64,000 nucleotides of DNA from Erythrobacter sp. (GCA_019739335.1 CP073261.1:1556818-1620817), one strand, 5' to 3'; positions 29,406-37,925 are shown, numbered from the stretch's first letter. Translations and numbers: made by a program. The notes: a model not told the origin generated them from the sequence alone.

Positions 29406-30088
29406 TGCTCGCCTCCATTGCCATTGCCATCGCCGCCGCGCAGCGCAGCAATATTGCCGGCGTAGTGCTCCGGCCCCCCCTTGAACGTGGCCGATCCCGC
29501 CACCAGCACGTCGGCACCGGCATCGACGCACAGGCGCGCCGTTTCCGCATTTACCCCGCCATCGACTTCGATCAGCACCTGATGGCCGCCCTTGTCGATC
29601 ATCGACCGGATTGCGGCGATCTTGCGCAATTGCGAATGGATGAAGCTCTGCCCGCCGAAACCGGGATTGACGCTCATGATCAGCACCAGGTCGATCTCTT
29701 CGAGCAGGTAATCGAGCATCTTGGCGGGCGTGGCGGGATTGAGCGAAATCCCTGCCTTCTTGCCCAGCGCGCGGATCGCCTGCACCGAACGGTGAACGTG
29801 TGGCCCGGCTTCGGGGTGGACGGTGATGATATCGGCACCGGCAGCGGCGAAGGCCTCGATCCACTGATCGACCGGGGAAACCATCAGGTGGACATCGAAG
29901 GTCTTGGCCGAATGCGGCCGCAGTGCCTTCACCACGTCCGGGCCGATGGTGATATTGGGCACGTAATGCCCGTCCATTACGTCGACATGGATCCAGTCGC
30001 AGCCCGCAGCGTCGATCGCGCGCACCTCTTCCCCCAGCCGGGCAAAATCGGCGGACAGGATCGAGGGTGAGATTAGCGGGCGGTTCAT
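29402..30088 (-). CDS. rpe: Ribulose-phosphate 3-epimerase
   Basis: The 228-residue TIM-barrel enzyme interconverts ribulose 5-phosphate and xylulose 5-phosphate. Metal and catalytic residues sit in [16 protein letters not shown] (about 7), [19 protein letters not shown] (about 32-50), DVHLMV (about 65), [16 protein letters not shown] (about 134-149) and [16 protein letters not shown]. The C-terminal [11 protein letters not shown] is an unusual glycine-rich tail. It heads the rpe-heparinase-purH unit; the GTGA overlap couples it to the next gene. Confidence 0.96.
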   Translation of the reverse strand: MNRPLISPSILSADFARLGEEVRAIDAAGCDWIHVDVMDGHYVPNITIGPDVVKALRPHSAKTFDVHLMVSPVDQWIEAFAAAGADIITVHPEAGPHVHRSVQAIRALGKKAGISLNPATPAKMLDYLLEEIDLVLIMSVNPGFGGQSFIHSQLRKIAAIRSMIDKGGHQVLIEVDGGVNAETARLCVDAGADVLVAGSATFKGGPEHYAGNIAALRGGDGNGNGGEQ

Positions 30089-30243
30089 GGCTGCGCCCGG
30101 ACGATACGGCTCTGTGATTCGCGCCTCAAGGAGTAGAGAGGGGCAAATTCGGCCTTCGCGGGGGAAAACTCCGCATTTCGCGCGGATAAGCCCGGGCTTC
30201 AGCCGCCATTCAGTGAAATAGTAGTAAAACTCTGCGCAACTTT

Positions 30244-30278
30244 GGGAAATGTCACGGGGCGAAACTGCCCCATTTCCC
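30244..30278 (+). promoter_or_regulatory. Hairpin upstream of the first DUF2141 gene
   Basis: GGGAAAT and ATTTCCC, then GGGGC and GCCCC, form a nested stem with a 5-nt bulge and a 6-nt loop, 34 bp before the ATG at 30313. With no T-run and no plus-strand gene upstream, it is more likely an operator or 5'-UTR structure than a terminator. Confidence 0.4.
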
Positions 30279-30312
30279 GCCGGACAGAATTGTTGTTAGG
30301 AACAGGGTCGCC

Positions 30313-30813
30313 ATGAACACTCGCTTCACCAGCCTTTTGGGCGCCGCTTTGCTTGCGCCTGTTTTTGCAGCAGGGGTCGCCGCACCCGTGCAGGCGCAGG
30401 AATACCGGCAGGAACTGCGCCATTCGGTCGCCCCATGCCGGGGCAGTGGCCCGGCGGTGTGGATCAACATCACCGAAGTCGAGGCTTCAACCGGAACGAT
30501 GCGCATCCAGCTCTATCCCGGCACCCGCGCCGACTGGCTCGAAAGCGGTCGCTGGCTGCACCGCATCGAGGTGCCCGCGCGGGCGGGTTCAATGCAAGTG
30601 TGTATGCCTGTGCCCAGCGCGGGGAATTACGCCATCGCTATCCGGCATGATGTCAACGGCAATGGCCGCACCGACATCAGCACCGATGGTGGCGGAATGT
30701 CGAACAATCCCAGCATCAACGTGTTCAACCTTGGCCGTCCCAGCATCGATCGCACCCGCTTTTCGATCGGGCAAGAGGTCAAGACCATGTCGATCCGGAT
30801 GCGCTATATGTAA
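30313..30813 (+). CDS. Secreted DUF2141 protein (copy 1)
   Basis: The 166-residue protein has a Sec signal (MNTRFTSLLGAALLAPVFAA, cleaved near AQA) and a DUF2141 beta-sandwich domain. Family features are ITEVEASTGTMRIQLYPG, YAIAIRHDVNGNGRTDIS (about 110-127, the calcium-loop-like DxNxNGxxD) and the tail TMSIRMRYM. Function is unknown. The same C-terminal signature ends the second DUF2141 gene at 37422-37925, so these are paralogues. The start has AGGAACAGG upstream. A hairpin lies in the leader. Confidence 0.85.
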   Translation: MNTRFTSLLGAALLAPVFAAGVAAPVQAQEYRQELRHSVAPCRGSGPAVWINITEVEASTGTMRIQLYPGTRADWLESGRWLHRIEVPARAGSMQVCMPVPSAGNYAIAIRHDVNGNGRTDISTDGGGMSNNPSINVFNLGRPSIDRTRFSIGQEVKTMSIRMRYM

Positions 30814-30817
30814 GCCG

Positions 30818-31705
30818 CTAAGGCTGGCGTTTGGCGCGCCAGACCTGCCAGAGTACGCACGGTGCCGCGAGCACCGGGTGCCGCTCGCGCCACGGCGTAA
30901 CCTTCACCTTCACTCCGGTGTGCCGCTCGATCTTCCACGCGGCATAGCGTCCCGCCCCGTCGAAAGTGCGAGTGGCGCGCAGCAGGCGGGCGATGTTAAG
31001 CGCTTTGCCGAGGCGGCTGCGACTTCGCCACCAGCGTAGCACCCGCTTCCGCTCGTTCTTCGTGATGGTCGGTCGGATGGCATCGCCCTGGCTGGTGAAC
31101 GGAATGCCCGCAGCAGCCAGTGCTTCGGGCAACAGCCCGTCGAAATGCGCAGCGTTGAGGGCGATGATCGAATCCTCGCGCCCGGGCTTTTCCACCCGCA
31201 GTTCCGCCCGATAAGTAGCGCGGAACAGTGCGCGCCAGTAATCCGCTTCCTCACCCGATTGCGGTCCCACCGCCATGGCCAGCCGCGCCGCCGTTATGCA
31301 GGCGGAATGGATGGCGTGTACCACTTTGTCCCGCTGTGCGGCATCGCGGCTCCAGACCAGCACGCTCGGCTGCACGAAGCGCGCCCAGATTGTCGTATCG
31401 CGCGATTGCCCCGCCGCCGCCGCTGCGAACTTGGCCAGCGTCATCGTAGCGATCTTGGCGCGGAGCGTCTCGCCTTCATGCTCCCACTCGCGATAGGAAA
31501 CCGTCGGCCACATGCCGCGCTCGGCCTCCCCTGGAAGCAGCACGTAGAAATCGAGCACCCCTTCACGCGATCCGGTGCGCAAGTTGGAACCGTAAAACAG
31601 CACTGCCAGCGCGCCCGCCTCTTCGCCCAGCTTCGCGGCAAACCTGCGCACTGCCACGTCCACCGGGCGGGACTGGGATGCTTCGATACGGGCTTGGAGA
31701 GTCAC
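30818..31705 (-). CDS. Nucleotidyltransferase-like protein of unknown role
   Basis: The 295-residue protein has near its start LAVLFYGSNLRTGSREGVLDFYVLL (about residues 34-58). This resembles the GSxxxG...D core of nucleotidyltransferase-fold proteins, but only one Asp of the usual DxD is visible, so activity is uncertain. The C-terminal half is basic (TKNERKRVLRWWRSRSRLG; KIERHTGVKVKVTPWRERHP). It follows the lipid-kinase-like gene on the same strand by 30 bp, suggesting a joint role, perhaps in lipid or envelope metabolism; that is inference only. Confidence 0.6.
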   Translation of the reverse strand: MTLQARIEASQSRPVDVAVRRFAAKLGEEAGALAVLFYGSNLRTGSREGVLDFYVLLPGEAERGMWPTVSYREWEHEGETLRAKIATMTLAKFAAAAAGQSRDTTIWARFVQPSVLVWSRDAAQRDKVVHAIHSACITAARLAMAVGPQSGEEADYWRALFRATYRAELRVEKPGREDSIIALNAAHFDGLLPEALAAAGIPFTSQGDAIRPTITKNERKRVLRWWRSRSRLGKALNIARLLRATRTFDGAGRYAAWKIERHTGVKVKVTPWRERHPVLAAPCVLWQVWRAKRQP

Positions 31706-31735
31706 GACCTCGCCAGAGAGGACACTAGCGGCAGA

Positions 31736-32764
31736 TCAGGGAACGACGAAGCGCAGCTTGGCGCCCGTCGTCAGCCGGTAATGGCCCGCCGGGAAGGCCT
31801 CGCCGTCGAGGATGAAGCTGTCCGCCAGATCGACGTCGAGCGCCTCGGTCCCCAGCACATGGCCCCCGCGACGCATGGTCGCCTCGCTCGCCGTGCCGCG
31901 CGCCAGCGCGCCGATGCGCAGGATCAGGCTGCGGCGCGGATTGTCCAGCACCGCCACGCGCAGCTTTTCGGAAATCCCGCGAAACGGGTCGATCCCGACG
32001 GGGAAATTTTCCAGCGTAGAGGCCAGCATCAGATAGCGCTCTTCGGCAGGCAGTCCGCCATAATGCGGCACTTCGGTGCCGTCCGCGCCACGCAGGCGCA
32101 TCGGTGTGCCGCGTCGCCAGGCATTGTTGCGGGTACCGAGCAGCGCCTGCAACACGCTCCACACCAGCGTAACCCCCACGGCTGCCGCGTTGAACGCGCC
32201 GAGATCGTGGCTGCGCTGCCCCAGCGCGATGGCGCGGTTGAACACGCCTGCACCCATGATGAAGCCACGCACCTGTGCCGACGGATTGGCCCGCTCGGAA
32301 ATCACGATCGGCTGGCGGCGCACTGCCTGCCCGCGCCGCATCGCTTCCAGCGCCGCGTCCAGCGTCCAGCCCACCGGAATACCGAGATCGAGTGCCAGCG
32401 CGTTGGTCTTTCCGTTGGGCAGCACGATCAGCGCCGGCCATGCATCGCCGAACACTCCCGCACCGCAGGTAAGCACGTCGCGCACGGTCCCGTCACCGCC
32501 GTCGATGGCAATGCAATCGACCCCGCGCGCGGCGAAATCGGCGAGGATGCCGGGAAGTTCGCTCCGGCGGCGCGGCGAGGTGACGATCACCCCTTCGGGC
32601 TCACCCCCGCCCCCGTCTCCGCCCGCATTGCGATGGCTGCGGGCATTGCGGATCAGCCCCACCAGCGGGCTGCTGCGCACCGCGGACAGGACATGATCGT
32701 TGGCCGCGGCAGGGCGCGCATCAATTTGCGGCAAGCGCTCGAAAAGATGGATGCTACCCTGCAT
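31736..32764 (-). CDS. Diacylglycerol/lipid kinase catalytic-domain protein
   Basis: The 342-residue protein carries the DAGK/NAD-kinase-like catalytic domain. It starts with LVGLIRNARSHRN (about 34), has the nucleotide-binding motif IDGGDGTVRDVLT (about 86-98) and VLPNGKTNALALDLG (about 114), then a C-terminal beta domain with DSFILDGEAFPAG (about 316). Family members phosphorylate diacylglycerol, sphingosine or related lipids. Sphingomonads make glycosphingolipids, so a sphingoid substrate is possible but unproven. It is upstream of, and in the same direction as, the nucleotidyltransferase-like gene. Confidence 0.85.
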   Translation of the reverse strand: MQGSIHLFERLPQIDARPAAANDHVLSAVRSSPLVGLIRNARSHRNAGGDGGGGEPEGVIVTSPRRRSELPGILADFAARGVDCIAIDGGDGTVRDVLTCGAGVFGDAWPALIVLPNGKTNALALDLGIPVGWTLDAALEAMRRGQAVRRQPIVISERANPSAQVRGFIMGAGVFNRAIALGQRSHDLGAFNAAAVGVTLVWSVLQALLGTRNNAWRRGTPMRLRGADGTEVPHYGGLPAEERYLMLASTLENFPVGIDPFRGISEKLRVAVLDNPRRSLILRIGALARGTASEATMRRGGHVLGTEALDVDLADSFILDGEAFPAGHYRLTTGAKLRFVVP

Positions 32765-32807
32765 TACCGGCTCGCCTTACACACTGGGCCACTGTGAAGG
32801 CTATCGC

Positions 32808-32828
32808 TTTTGCACAATTGACGCAAAA
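32808..32828. promoter_or_regulatory. Operator-like inverted repeat between divergent genes
   Basis: TTTTGC and GCAAAA form a perfect inverted repeat with a 9-bp centre in the 184-bp gap between the lipid-kinase-like gene (leftward) and the amidohydrolase (rightward). The symmetry and position fit a binding site for a dimeric regulator; the regulator is unknown. Confidence 0.3.
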
Positions 32829-32948
32829 CTGTCATCCGCCTGCAACAAGCCGCCTGTTCCTGGTCCGCAAGATGGGGGCCATCGGCCACGTTGCAAGCTG
32901 GCGGCAATCCGGCATAGGATGCGCGCCTGTTCTTTCTGGAGTGAACCT

Positions 32949-34160
32949 ATGCTGACCGCCAGCCTGCTCGACGCCGCCAAGGGCGAGGAGAGCGCGATCG
33001 TGGCCCTGCGCCGCGCCATCCATGCCGAGCCGGAGCTGGGGCTGGAAACACCCAAGACGCTGGCCAAGGTGAAGGCGGCATTGGCCGATCTGCCGCTCGA
33101 ATGGCACGAAGGCCCAAGCTGCACCGGCGCGGTGGCGGTTCTCAAGGGTACGCGGCCCGGCCCGGCGGTACTGCTGCGCGGCGACATGGACGCGCTGCCG
33201 ATGGACGAACACACCGGGCTCGACTTCGCCTCCACCGTACCCGGCCGCATGCATGCCTGCGGGCATGATGCGCATACGGCGATGCTGGCGGGCGCGGCGC
33301 GCATTCTGGCAGGGCGCGCGGGCGATCTGGCGGGCGAGGTCCGCTTCATGTTCCAGCCGGGCGAGGAAGGCTTCCACGGCGCGCGCTTCATGCTCGAGGA
33401 CGGGCTGCTAGGAGGAAGCGCGGACTATCCGCTGCCCGACGCCGCCTTCGCGATCCACGTCTGGCCCAATGCCCCGCACGGACGGTTGGAATCGCGCACT
33501 GGCGCCTTGCTGGCATCGGCGGACATGCTGGAGATCACCATCAAGGGGCGCGGTGGCCATGCCTCGATGCCGCAAGATACAATCGATCCGGTCCCGGTGG
33601 CCGCAGAAATCGTTCTCGCACTGCAAGCCATGATAACTCGCCGTTTTGCCGCCACCGAGGCGAGTGTGCTGACGATCGGCAAGATCGTGGCTGGCACAAC
33701 CAACAACATCATCCCCGATAGCGCCTACCTGCTCGGCACTATGCGCAACCTCTCGCCAGAACGTCGCGCGGCGATCAAGGACGCGGTGCGCGAAGTGGCC
33801 GAGAACATCGCCCGCGCTCACCGCTGCGAGGCCGAGATCACGATCACCCCCGGCTTCCCGCCCACGATCAACGACGCCCGCGCCGTGGCGCTCGGGCGGC
33901 AGGTTGCCGAAGGGCTCGGCGGCGAAGAGCCCTGGGCCGACCGCGCCACCCCGACGATGGGCGCGGAGGACTTCTCCTACGTGCTGGAGAAGGTTCCCGG
34001 CGCGATGTTCTTCCTCGGCGTGGCAGCACAAGGCGTGGACTGGCAAGGCTGCTGCGGCCTCCATTCGAGCCGCATGGTGGTGGACGAGAGCGTGTTGCCC
34101 AAAGGCGCGGCATTCCTTGCCGGCTGCGCGGCGGAATTCCTGGAAAAGGGCTGGGCGTAG
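32949..34160 (+). CDS. M20-family amidohydrolase (hippurate hydrolase/aminoacylase type)
   Basis: The 403-residue metallohydrolase removes acyl groups from N-acyl amino acids or similar amides. Metal ligands are seen in LLRGDMDALPM (about 77), RMHACGHDAHTAML (about 99-112) and FQPGEEGFHGARFM (about 138). A dimerisation region with IKGRGGHASMPQDTIDPV follows, and PTMGAEDFSY lies near the end (about 337). The ATG at 32949 gives the normal N-terminus; the frame is open 83 codons upstream without conservation. No signal peptide. Substrate is not readable from sequence. Confidence 0.92.
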   Translation: MLTASLLDAAKGEESAIVALRRAIHAEPELGLETPKTLAKVKAALADLPLEWHEGPSCTGAVAVLKGTRPGPAVLLRGDMDALPMDEHTGLDFASTVPGRMHACGHDAHTAMLAGAARILAGRAGDLAGEVRFMFQPGEEGFHGARFMLEDGLLGGSADYPLPDAAFAIHVWPNAPHGRLESRTGALLASADMLEITIKGRGGHASMPQDTIDPVPVAAEIVLALQAMITRRFAATEASVLTIGKIVAGTTNNIIPDSAYLLGTMRNLSPERRAAIKDAVREVAENIARAHRCEAEITITPGFPPTINDARAVALGRQVAEGLGGEEPWADRATPTMGAEDFSYVLEKVPGAMFFLGVAAQGVDWQGCCGLHSSRMVVDESVLPKGAAFLAGCAAEFLEKGWA

Positions 34161-34210
34161 CTTTTGGCTTGGCGTTACGCCCGCGCATTGCTAATCGCCC
34201 CCTCCTGTCC

Positions 34211-34287
<77 letters not shown>

Positions 34288-34301
34288 GTCTCCTGTTTAC
34301 C

Positions 34302-34685
34302 CTACATCGCGCTCGGCAATTGCAGCAGCGACTCCCCGCCTTCGCGGAACACTCTCACATTAAACCCGCCGCGGCGGCCGTCGCGGAGGGGGTAGTAGGT
34401 CAGGTCCACTTCCTCGCCGGGGCGCAGCGAGGCGCGGGACCAGCCGGCGCGGCTGAGGTGGTTGGGGCTCATCCCTTCGAAGGCCCAGCGATTGCCCGCG
34501 CCGTCGCGCGCGTAGATGAAGGTGTGCGGATTGGTCCACACCCAGCGCTCCACCGTCATGCCTTCCAGCCGGGTTTCGTTGCCCCAGTCGAACATCGCGG
34601 TGGAGTGGTGCGCCGATCCGGGGACGGCGAGCAGGGCAAGCCCAATCAGCGAGGTGCCGAAGATGGTGGCGAGCTTGCGGATCAT
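34302..34685 (-). CDS. Secreted DUF6152 family protein
   Basis: The 127-residue product begins with a Sec signal ([25 protein letters not shown]), and the mature protein starts [12 protein letters not shown], the HHS...FD start typical of DUF6152. [14 protein letters not shown] and a Gly/Arg-rich end follow. These small periplasmic proteins are frequent in sphingomonads and other degraders of hydrophobic compounds; their role is unknown, and the N-terminal His pair suggests copper or other metal binding (inference). The ATG at 34685 has a purine-rich AGGAGAGAG upstream. It is divergent from the next secreted protein. Confidence 0.85.
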   Translation of the reverse strand: MIRKLATIFGTSLIGLALLAVPGSAHHSTAMFDWGNETRLEGMTVERWVWTNPHTFIYARDGAGNRWAFEGMSPNHLSRAGWSRASLRPGEEVDLTYYPLRDGRRGGFNVRVFREGGESLLQLPSAM

Positions 34686-34851
34686 GGCGTTTCTCTCTCC
34701 TCGCGGGGCCACTGCGGGCCACCTGCTGTTGTATCGGCAGTTTCCTGCAAAAGCCGGACAGAATCAACCTCTAGCTTGACTTGTTCCCTCACGAGGCAGC
34801 AGATTGCTGAAAAACACAGTCAATGAGAGTGGCAACCGGGGAGAGGTGGCG

Positions 34852-35658
34852 ATGGCAGGAAAGTGGATAATGAGCGCGGTTATGGCGCTGTGGCTGGCAG
34901 CTCCGGCAGCAGTCCCCGTCCTGGCACAGGAGGCCGACACCTTCAGCCCCGCGCGTGCGGACCACTATGCGCCGGTAACATCATGGCCCGATTTCACCGG
35001 CGTCTGGAATCCCGACTGGTCGTTCCTGTTCGGGCGCAACGGGCGCGTGCCCGCGCGGCCGGTGCTTACGCCCGAAGCGCAGGCGGAGTACAATGCCTTC
35101 CTTGAACGGCAGGCGCGCGATGGGGTGGACCAGTTCCTGCAGGTGAATTGCATCCCGCCGGGAATGCCCGGAATCATGCGCCAGCCTTACCCGATCGAGT
35201 TCCTGTTCTCGCCGGGCCGCGTCACAATATTCGCAGAAACCTACAGCCAGGCGCGCCGCATCTATGTCGATGCGCAGCGCGACCTGCCCGCAGAGCCGGA
35301 TCCTTTGTTCAACGGCACATCCGTTGGATATTGGCAGGGCGACATGCTGGTGGTGGATACGGTGGGCTTCAATCCCTTCGTCACCTACCTAGCCGGGGTC
35401 ACACCGTCCGAGAACATGCGGATTCACGAGCATTTCTGGCTCGAAAGCGACGATCTGCTGTGGCTGGAGACGACGATCACCGATCCCGGCGTGCTTGCCC
35501 GCCCGTTCGTCCAGCGGCTGGCCTATCGCCGCCAGCCGGACTGGGAGATCCGCGAATATGTCTGTTCGGAAAACAACCGGCTGATCGAGGGCGAGAACGG
35601 CGCCGATGTCGATCTGGGGCTGGACGAGGAAGATCCGTTCGGCCCCGCCGTCGAATAA
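34852..35658 (+). CDS. Secreted protein of unknown function paired with DUF6152
   Basis: The 268-residue protein has a signal peptide (MAGKWIMSAVMALWLAAPAA, cleaved near VLAQ) and a periplasmic domain. Characteristic blocks are WPDFTGVWNPDWSFLFGR (about 44-61), VNCIPPGMPGIMRQPYPIEFLFSPGRVTI (about 98-126) and a C-terminal acidic tail. I know this type only as a hypothetical protein that accompanies DUF6152. The start at 34852 follows GAGAGG by a few bases; the frame is open 16 codons further. It is divergent from the DUF6152 gene with about 165 bp between starts, including TTGACT at about 34776 as a candidate -35. Confidence 0.75.
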   Translation: MAGKWIMSAVMALWLAAPAAVPVLAQEADTFSPARADHYAPVTSWPDFTGVWNPDWSFLFGRNGRVPARPVLTPEAQAEYNAFLERQARDGVDQFLQVNCIPPGMPGIMRQPYPIEFLFSPGRVTIFAETYSQARRIYVDAQRDLPAEPDPLFNGTSVGYWQGDMLVVDTVGFNPFVTYLAGVTPSENMRIHEHFWLESDDLLWLETTITDPGVLARPFVQRLAYRRQPDWEIREYVCSENNRLIEGENGADVDLGLDEEDPFGPAVE

Positions 35659-35715
35659 GGGTAGCCGTCAACCAGGGTAACCTGTTGGCAACCACTGCCG
35701 GAGTAGTCCGGCGGC

Positions 35716-36114
35716 ATGAACGCCGTCACGCCCAAATTCGGTCCCCGCGCCCCGCGCACGGCACCGCCTGCCGGAAACACCGCCGGCAAGCGCTGGGCCG
35801 CGCTCGCCGAAGCGGGCAAGGTCGTCGCCATGTTGGCTGGCGTCGACAGCGAGGAGCAAGACCGCGAAGTGCGCAGCTTCCCGGTGCTGATCCGCGATGC
35901 CGATCCGTGGCGGCGCACACTGGCCGAGAATGGCTGCGCCGATCTCACTGCGATCATGGAGCCGGGGATTTCCGCGCTGCTGGCGATCCACGCGCGCGGC
36001 GCAGATTGTCGCCCCGCCGCCCATGCCCTCTGGCAAGAGTTCACCGCTGCGCGCCGGGCCATGCTGGCGCTCCTGCCGCCGAGCGGCGGAATGGGGCCGA
36101 AGCGCAGCGCCTGA
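35716..36114 (+). CDS. Hypothetical protein
   Basis: A 132-residue soluble protein with a basic, Pro-rich N-terminus (MNAVTPKFGPRAPRTAPPAG) and a helical remainder (KRWAALAEAGKVVAMLAGVD, LLAIHARGADCRPAAHALWQEF). There is no recognisable family, signal or membrane segment. It ends 59 bp before mmcB; the SOS-regulated mmcB promoter lies between them, so the two are probably separate units. Confidence 0.6.
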   Translation: MNAVTPKFGPRAPRTAPPAGNTAGKRWAALAEAGKVVAMLAGVDSEEQDREVRSFPVLIRDADPWRRTLAENGCADLTAIMEPGISALLAIHARGADCRPAAHALWQEFTAARRAMLALLPPSGGMGPKRSA

Positions 36115-36138
36115 TTTTGACAGGCGCGAGCATCGTGC

Positions 36139-36167
36139 TTGACGGTGTTCCACATTCGTTCCAATTT
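36139..36167 (+). promoter_or_regulatory. LexA-controlled promoter of mmcB (SOS box GTTC-N7-GTTC)
   Basis: GTTC at 36147-36150 and GTTC at 36158-36161 are separated by exactly 7 bp, the alphaproteobacterial LexA box. It occupies the spacer between a TTGACG -35 (36139-36144) and a weak -10 (CAATTT, 36162-36167), ideal for repression. The ATG at 36174 lies where transcription would begin, so the mRNA may be leaderless. Confidence 0.85.
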
Positions 36168-36173
36168 CACTGC

Positions 36174-36689
36174 ATGAGTGATTCGCTAACCGTTGCCCCT
36201 GCTCTCGCCCTCAATGATCCACTCGCGCTGCGTTCGCGCGCGGTGTGCCGGGGGATTTCCCGCCTGTTCGCGCGCAACGATATCTGGACGCTGGCCGAGA
36301 TGCCGCTGCGCAACGGGCGACGCGCAGACCTGATGGGCATCGATGCCAAGGGCAAGATCGTCATCGTCGAAGTGAAAACCGCGCGCGGCGATCTGCTCGG
36401 CGATGGCAAATGGCCCGATTACCTCGAATTCTGTGACCGCTTCTACTGGGGCCTGCCGCCCGAACTGGACCGCAAGATCCTCGAAAGCGCTGACTATCGC
36501 CCCGATTGCTGCGGAGTGATCGTGGCGGATGAATATGATGCCGAAATCGTCCGCCCCGCCCCCAGCCACCCGCTCGCCGCCGCCCGCCGCCGAGTGGAAG
36601 TCGAACGGCTGGCGCGCACCGCACTGCGGCGGCAACTGGTGGCGCTCGACCCGCATTGCCACAACTGGGGTGGCGAGCTGGCGGGGTAG
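36174..36689 (+). CDS. mmcB: MmcB family DNA repair protein
   Basis: The 171-residue protein matches MmcB, a PD-(D/E)XK-like protein of the alphaproteobacterial SOS regulon linked to survival of methylating and cross-linking damage. Key residues are in TLAEMPLRNGRRADLMGIDAKG (about 39-60, with the first acid), KIVIVEVKTARGDLLGDGKWPDY (about 61-83, the ExK core) and FCDRFYWGLP. An SOS box overlaps its promoter, which supports the assignment. The long open frame upstream is spurious; ATG 36174 is chosen from homology and the promoter. No Shine-Dalgarno is seen. Confidence 0.9.
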   Translation: MSDSLTVAPALALNDPLALRSRAVCRGISRLFARNDIWTLAEMPLRNGRRADLMGIDAKGKIVIVEVKTARGDLLGDGKWPDYLEFCDRFYWGLPPELDRKILESADYRPDCCGVIVADEYDAEIVRPAPSHPLAAARRRVEVERLARTALRRQLVALDPHCHNWGGELAG

Positions 36690-36741
36690 CCGAAAGGCAG
36701 GCTGTGCAGCGCGGGTCTGCCGCCCTATAGGCTGGACCACG

Positions 36742-37488
36742 ATGTACACGGCCATCCTCCTTTCCGCGCTGGCGATGACTGCAATCGTGGGCCTGCGCTA
36801 TCTCGCCACCAGCGGACTGTTCGCCTGGGCGACAGCGCGGGTGCGGCCGGGGCTCTATGCCGGGCTCGAACCGCAGATCCGCAAGGAGATCTTCTGGTCG
36901 CTCGCTTCCGCCGGGATCTACGGTGTGCCTGCGGGCGTGGTCGCCTGGGGCTGGCAGGAACGCGGCTGGACGCGCATCTATACCGATGTCGCGGATTTCC
37001 CGCTGTGGTACCTGCCGCTATCGCTGTTCCTCTACCTGTTCGCGCACGATACATGGTTTTACTGGACCCATCGCTGGATGCACCGGCCCAAGTGGTTCCG
37101 CATTGCTCACGCCGTCCACCACGCCAGCCGCCCGCCCACCGCCTGGGCAGCGATGAGCTTTCACCCGATCGAGGCGCTGACCGGGGCCTTCGTGATCCCG
37201 CTGCTGGTCTTCGTGATCCCGGTGCATGTCGGCATATTGGGGCTGGTGCTGGCGATCATGACGCTTATGGGGGTGACCAATCACATGGGTTGGGAGATGT
37301 TCCCGCGCTGGCTTGTTCATACAAGGTTGGGAAACTGGCTGATAACCGCCAGCCATCACCAGCGGCATCATGACGAATATCGCTGCAATTATGGTCTTTA
37401 CTTCAGATTTTGGGATCGCCTGTGCAACACCGACGAGGGTTTGGCCGACAAGTATCTGGCTCAGGAGCATTCAGGGCAGCGGGCCTGA
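36742..37488 (+). CDS. Sterol desaturase/fatty acid hydroxylase superfamily protein
   Basis: The 248-residue membrane enzyme has four hydrophobic segments and the three histidine clusters of the di-iron fatty acid hydroxylase family: HDTWFYWTHRWMH (about 104-116), HAVHHASRPP (about 125-134) and SHHQRHHDEY (about 208-217). Such enzymes hydroxylate or desaturate lipids, sterols or carotenoids at the membrane; the substrate is not evident. The last 67 nt of the gene overlap the start of a DUF2141 gene in another frame, so the two are tightly linked. Confidence 0.88.
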   Translation: MYTAILLSALAMTAIVGLRYLATSGLFAWATARVRPGLYAGLEPQIRKEIFWSLASAGIYGVPAGVVAWGWQERGWTRIYTDVADFPLWYLPLSLFLYLFAHDTWFYWTHRWMHRPKWFRIAHAVHHASRPPTAWAAMSFHPIEALTGAFVIPLLVFVIPVHVGILGLVLAIMTLMGVTNHMGWEMFPRWLVHTRLGNWLITASHHQRHHDEYRCNYGLYFRFWDRLCNTDEGLADKYLAQEHSGQRA

Positions 37489-37925
37489 CCGCGGTGGCGG
37501 CGGCGCTGGCCGTGCCTTTCATCGCCAGCGCGACCGAGGCTGCGCCTCCCGGCGTGCAGGTGACGATCGAAGTCACCAACCTGCGCAACCATGATGGCAC
37601 CGTGCGCGCCTGCATGACGCGCGACGCAGCCCGCTTCCCGCGCTGCCAGGATTCGACGCAAGGGTACCGGGTCGCGCTTCCGGCGGGCGAAGCTACCGTG
37701 CTGCGCTTCAACGATGTCGCGCCCGGCACCTATGCCATCGCCCTGCTGCATGACGAGAACGGAAATGGTCGCGCCGACCGGGCGCTGGGCATGATGCCGC
37801 GCGAAGGCTTCGGCTTCTCCCGCGATGCAGCGGTCCGCATGGGTCCGCCCTCGTTCGACGAAGCCGCGATTACCGTCGGCTCCTCCGCTGTGCGGCAGAC
37901 GATCCGCATGCGCTACATGCTGTAG
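37422..37925 (+). CDS. Secreted DUF2141 protein (copy 2), overlapping the hydroxylase gene
   Basis: The DUF2141 domain is clear: VQVTIEVTNLRNHDGTVRAC (about 48-67), YAIALLHDENGNGRADRALG (about 108-127) and the tail TIRMRYML, as in the first copy. The N-terminal hydrophobic stretch AAGLTAVAAALAVPFIASA needs a start upstream of it. In this frame no ATG exists, so the best start is GTG 37422 (then QHRRGFGRQ, a basic n-region), or TTG 37410. Either lies inside the hydroxylase gene, giving a 67-79 nt overlap. The mature protein is about 130 residues. The product ends 18 bp before the convergent ligD stop. Confidence 0.8.
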   Translation: MQHRRGFGRQVSGSGAFRAAGLTAVAAALAVPFIASATEAAPPGVQVTIEVTNLRNHDGTVRACMTRDAARFPRCQDSTQGYRVALPAGEATVLRFNDVAPGTYAIALLHDENGNGRADRALGMMPREGFGFSRDAAVRMGPPSFDEAAITVGSSAVRQTIRMRYML

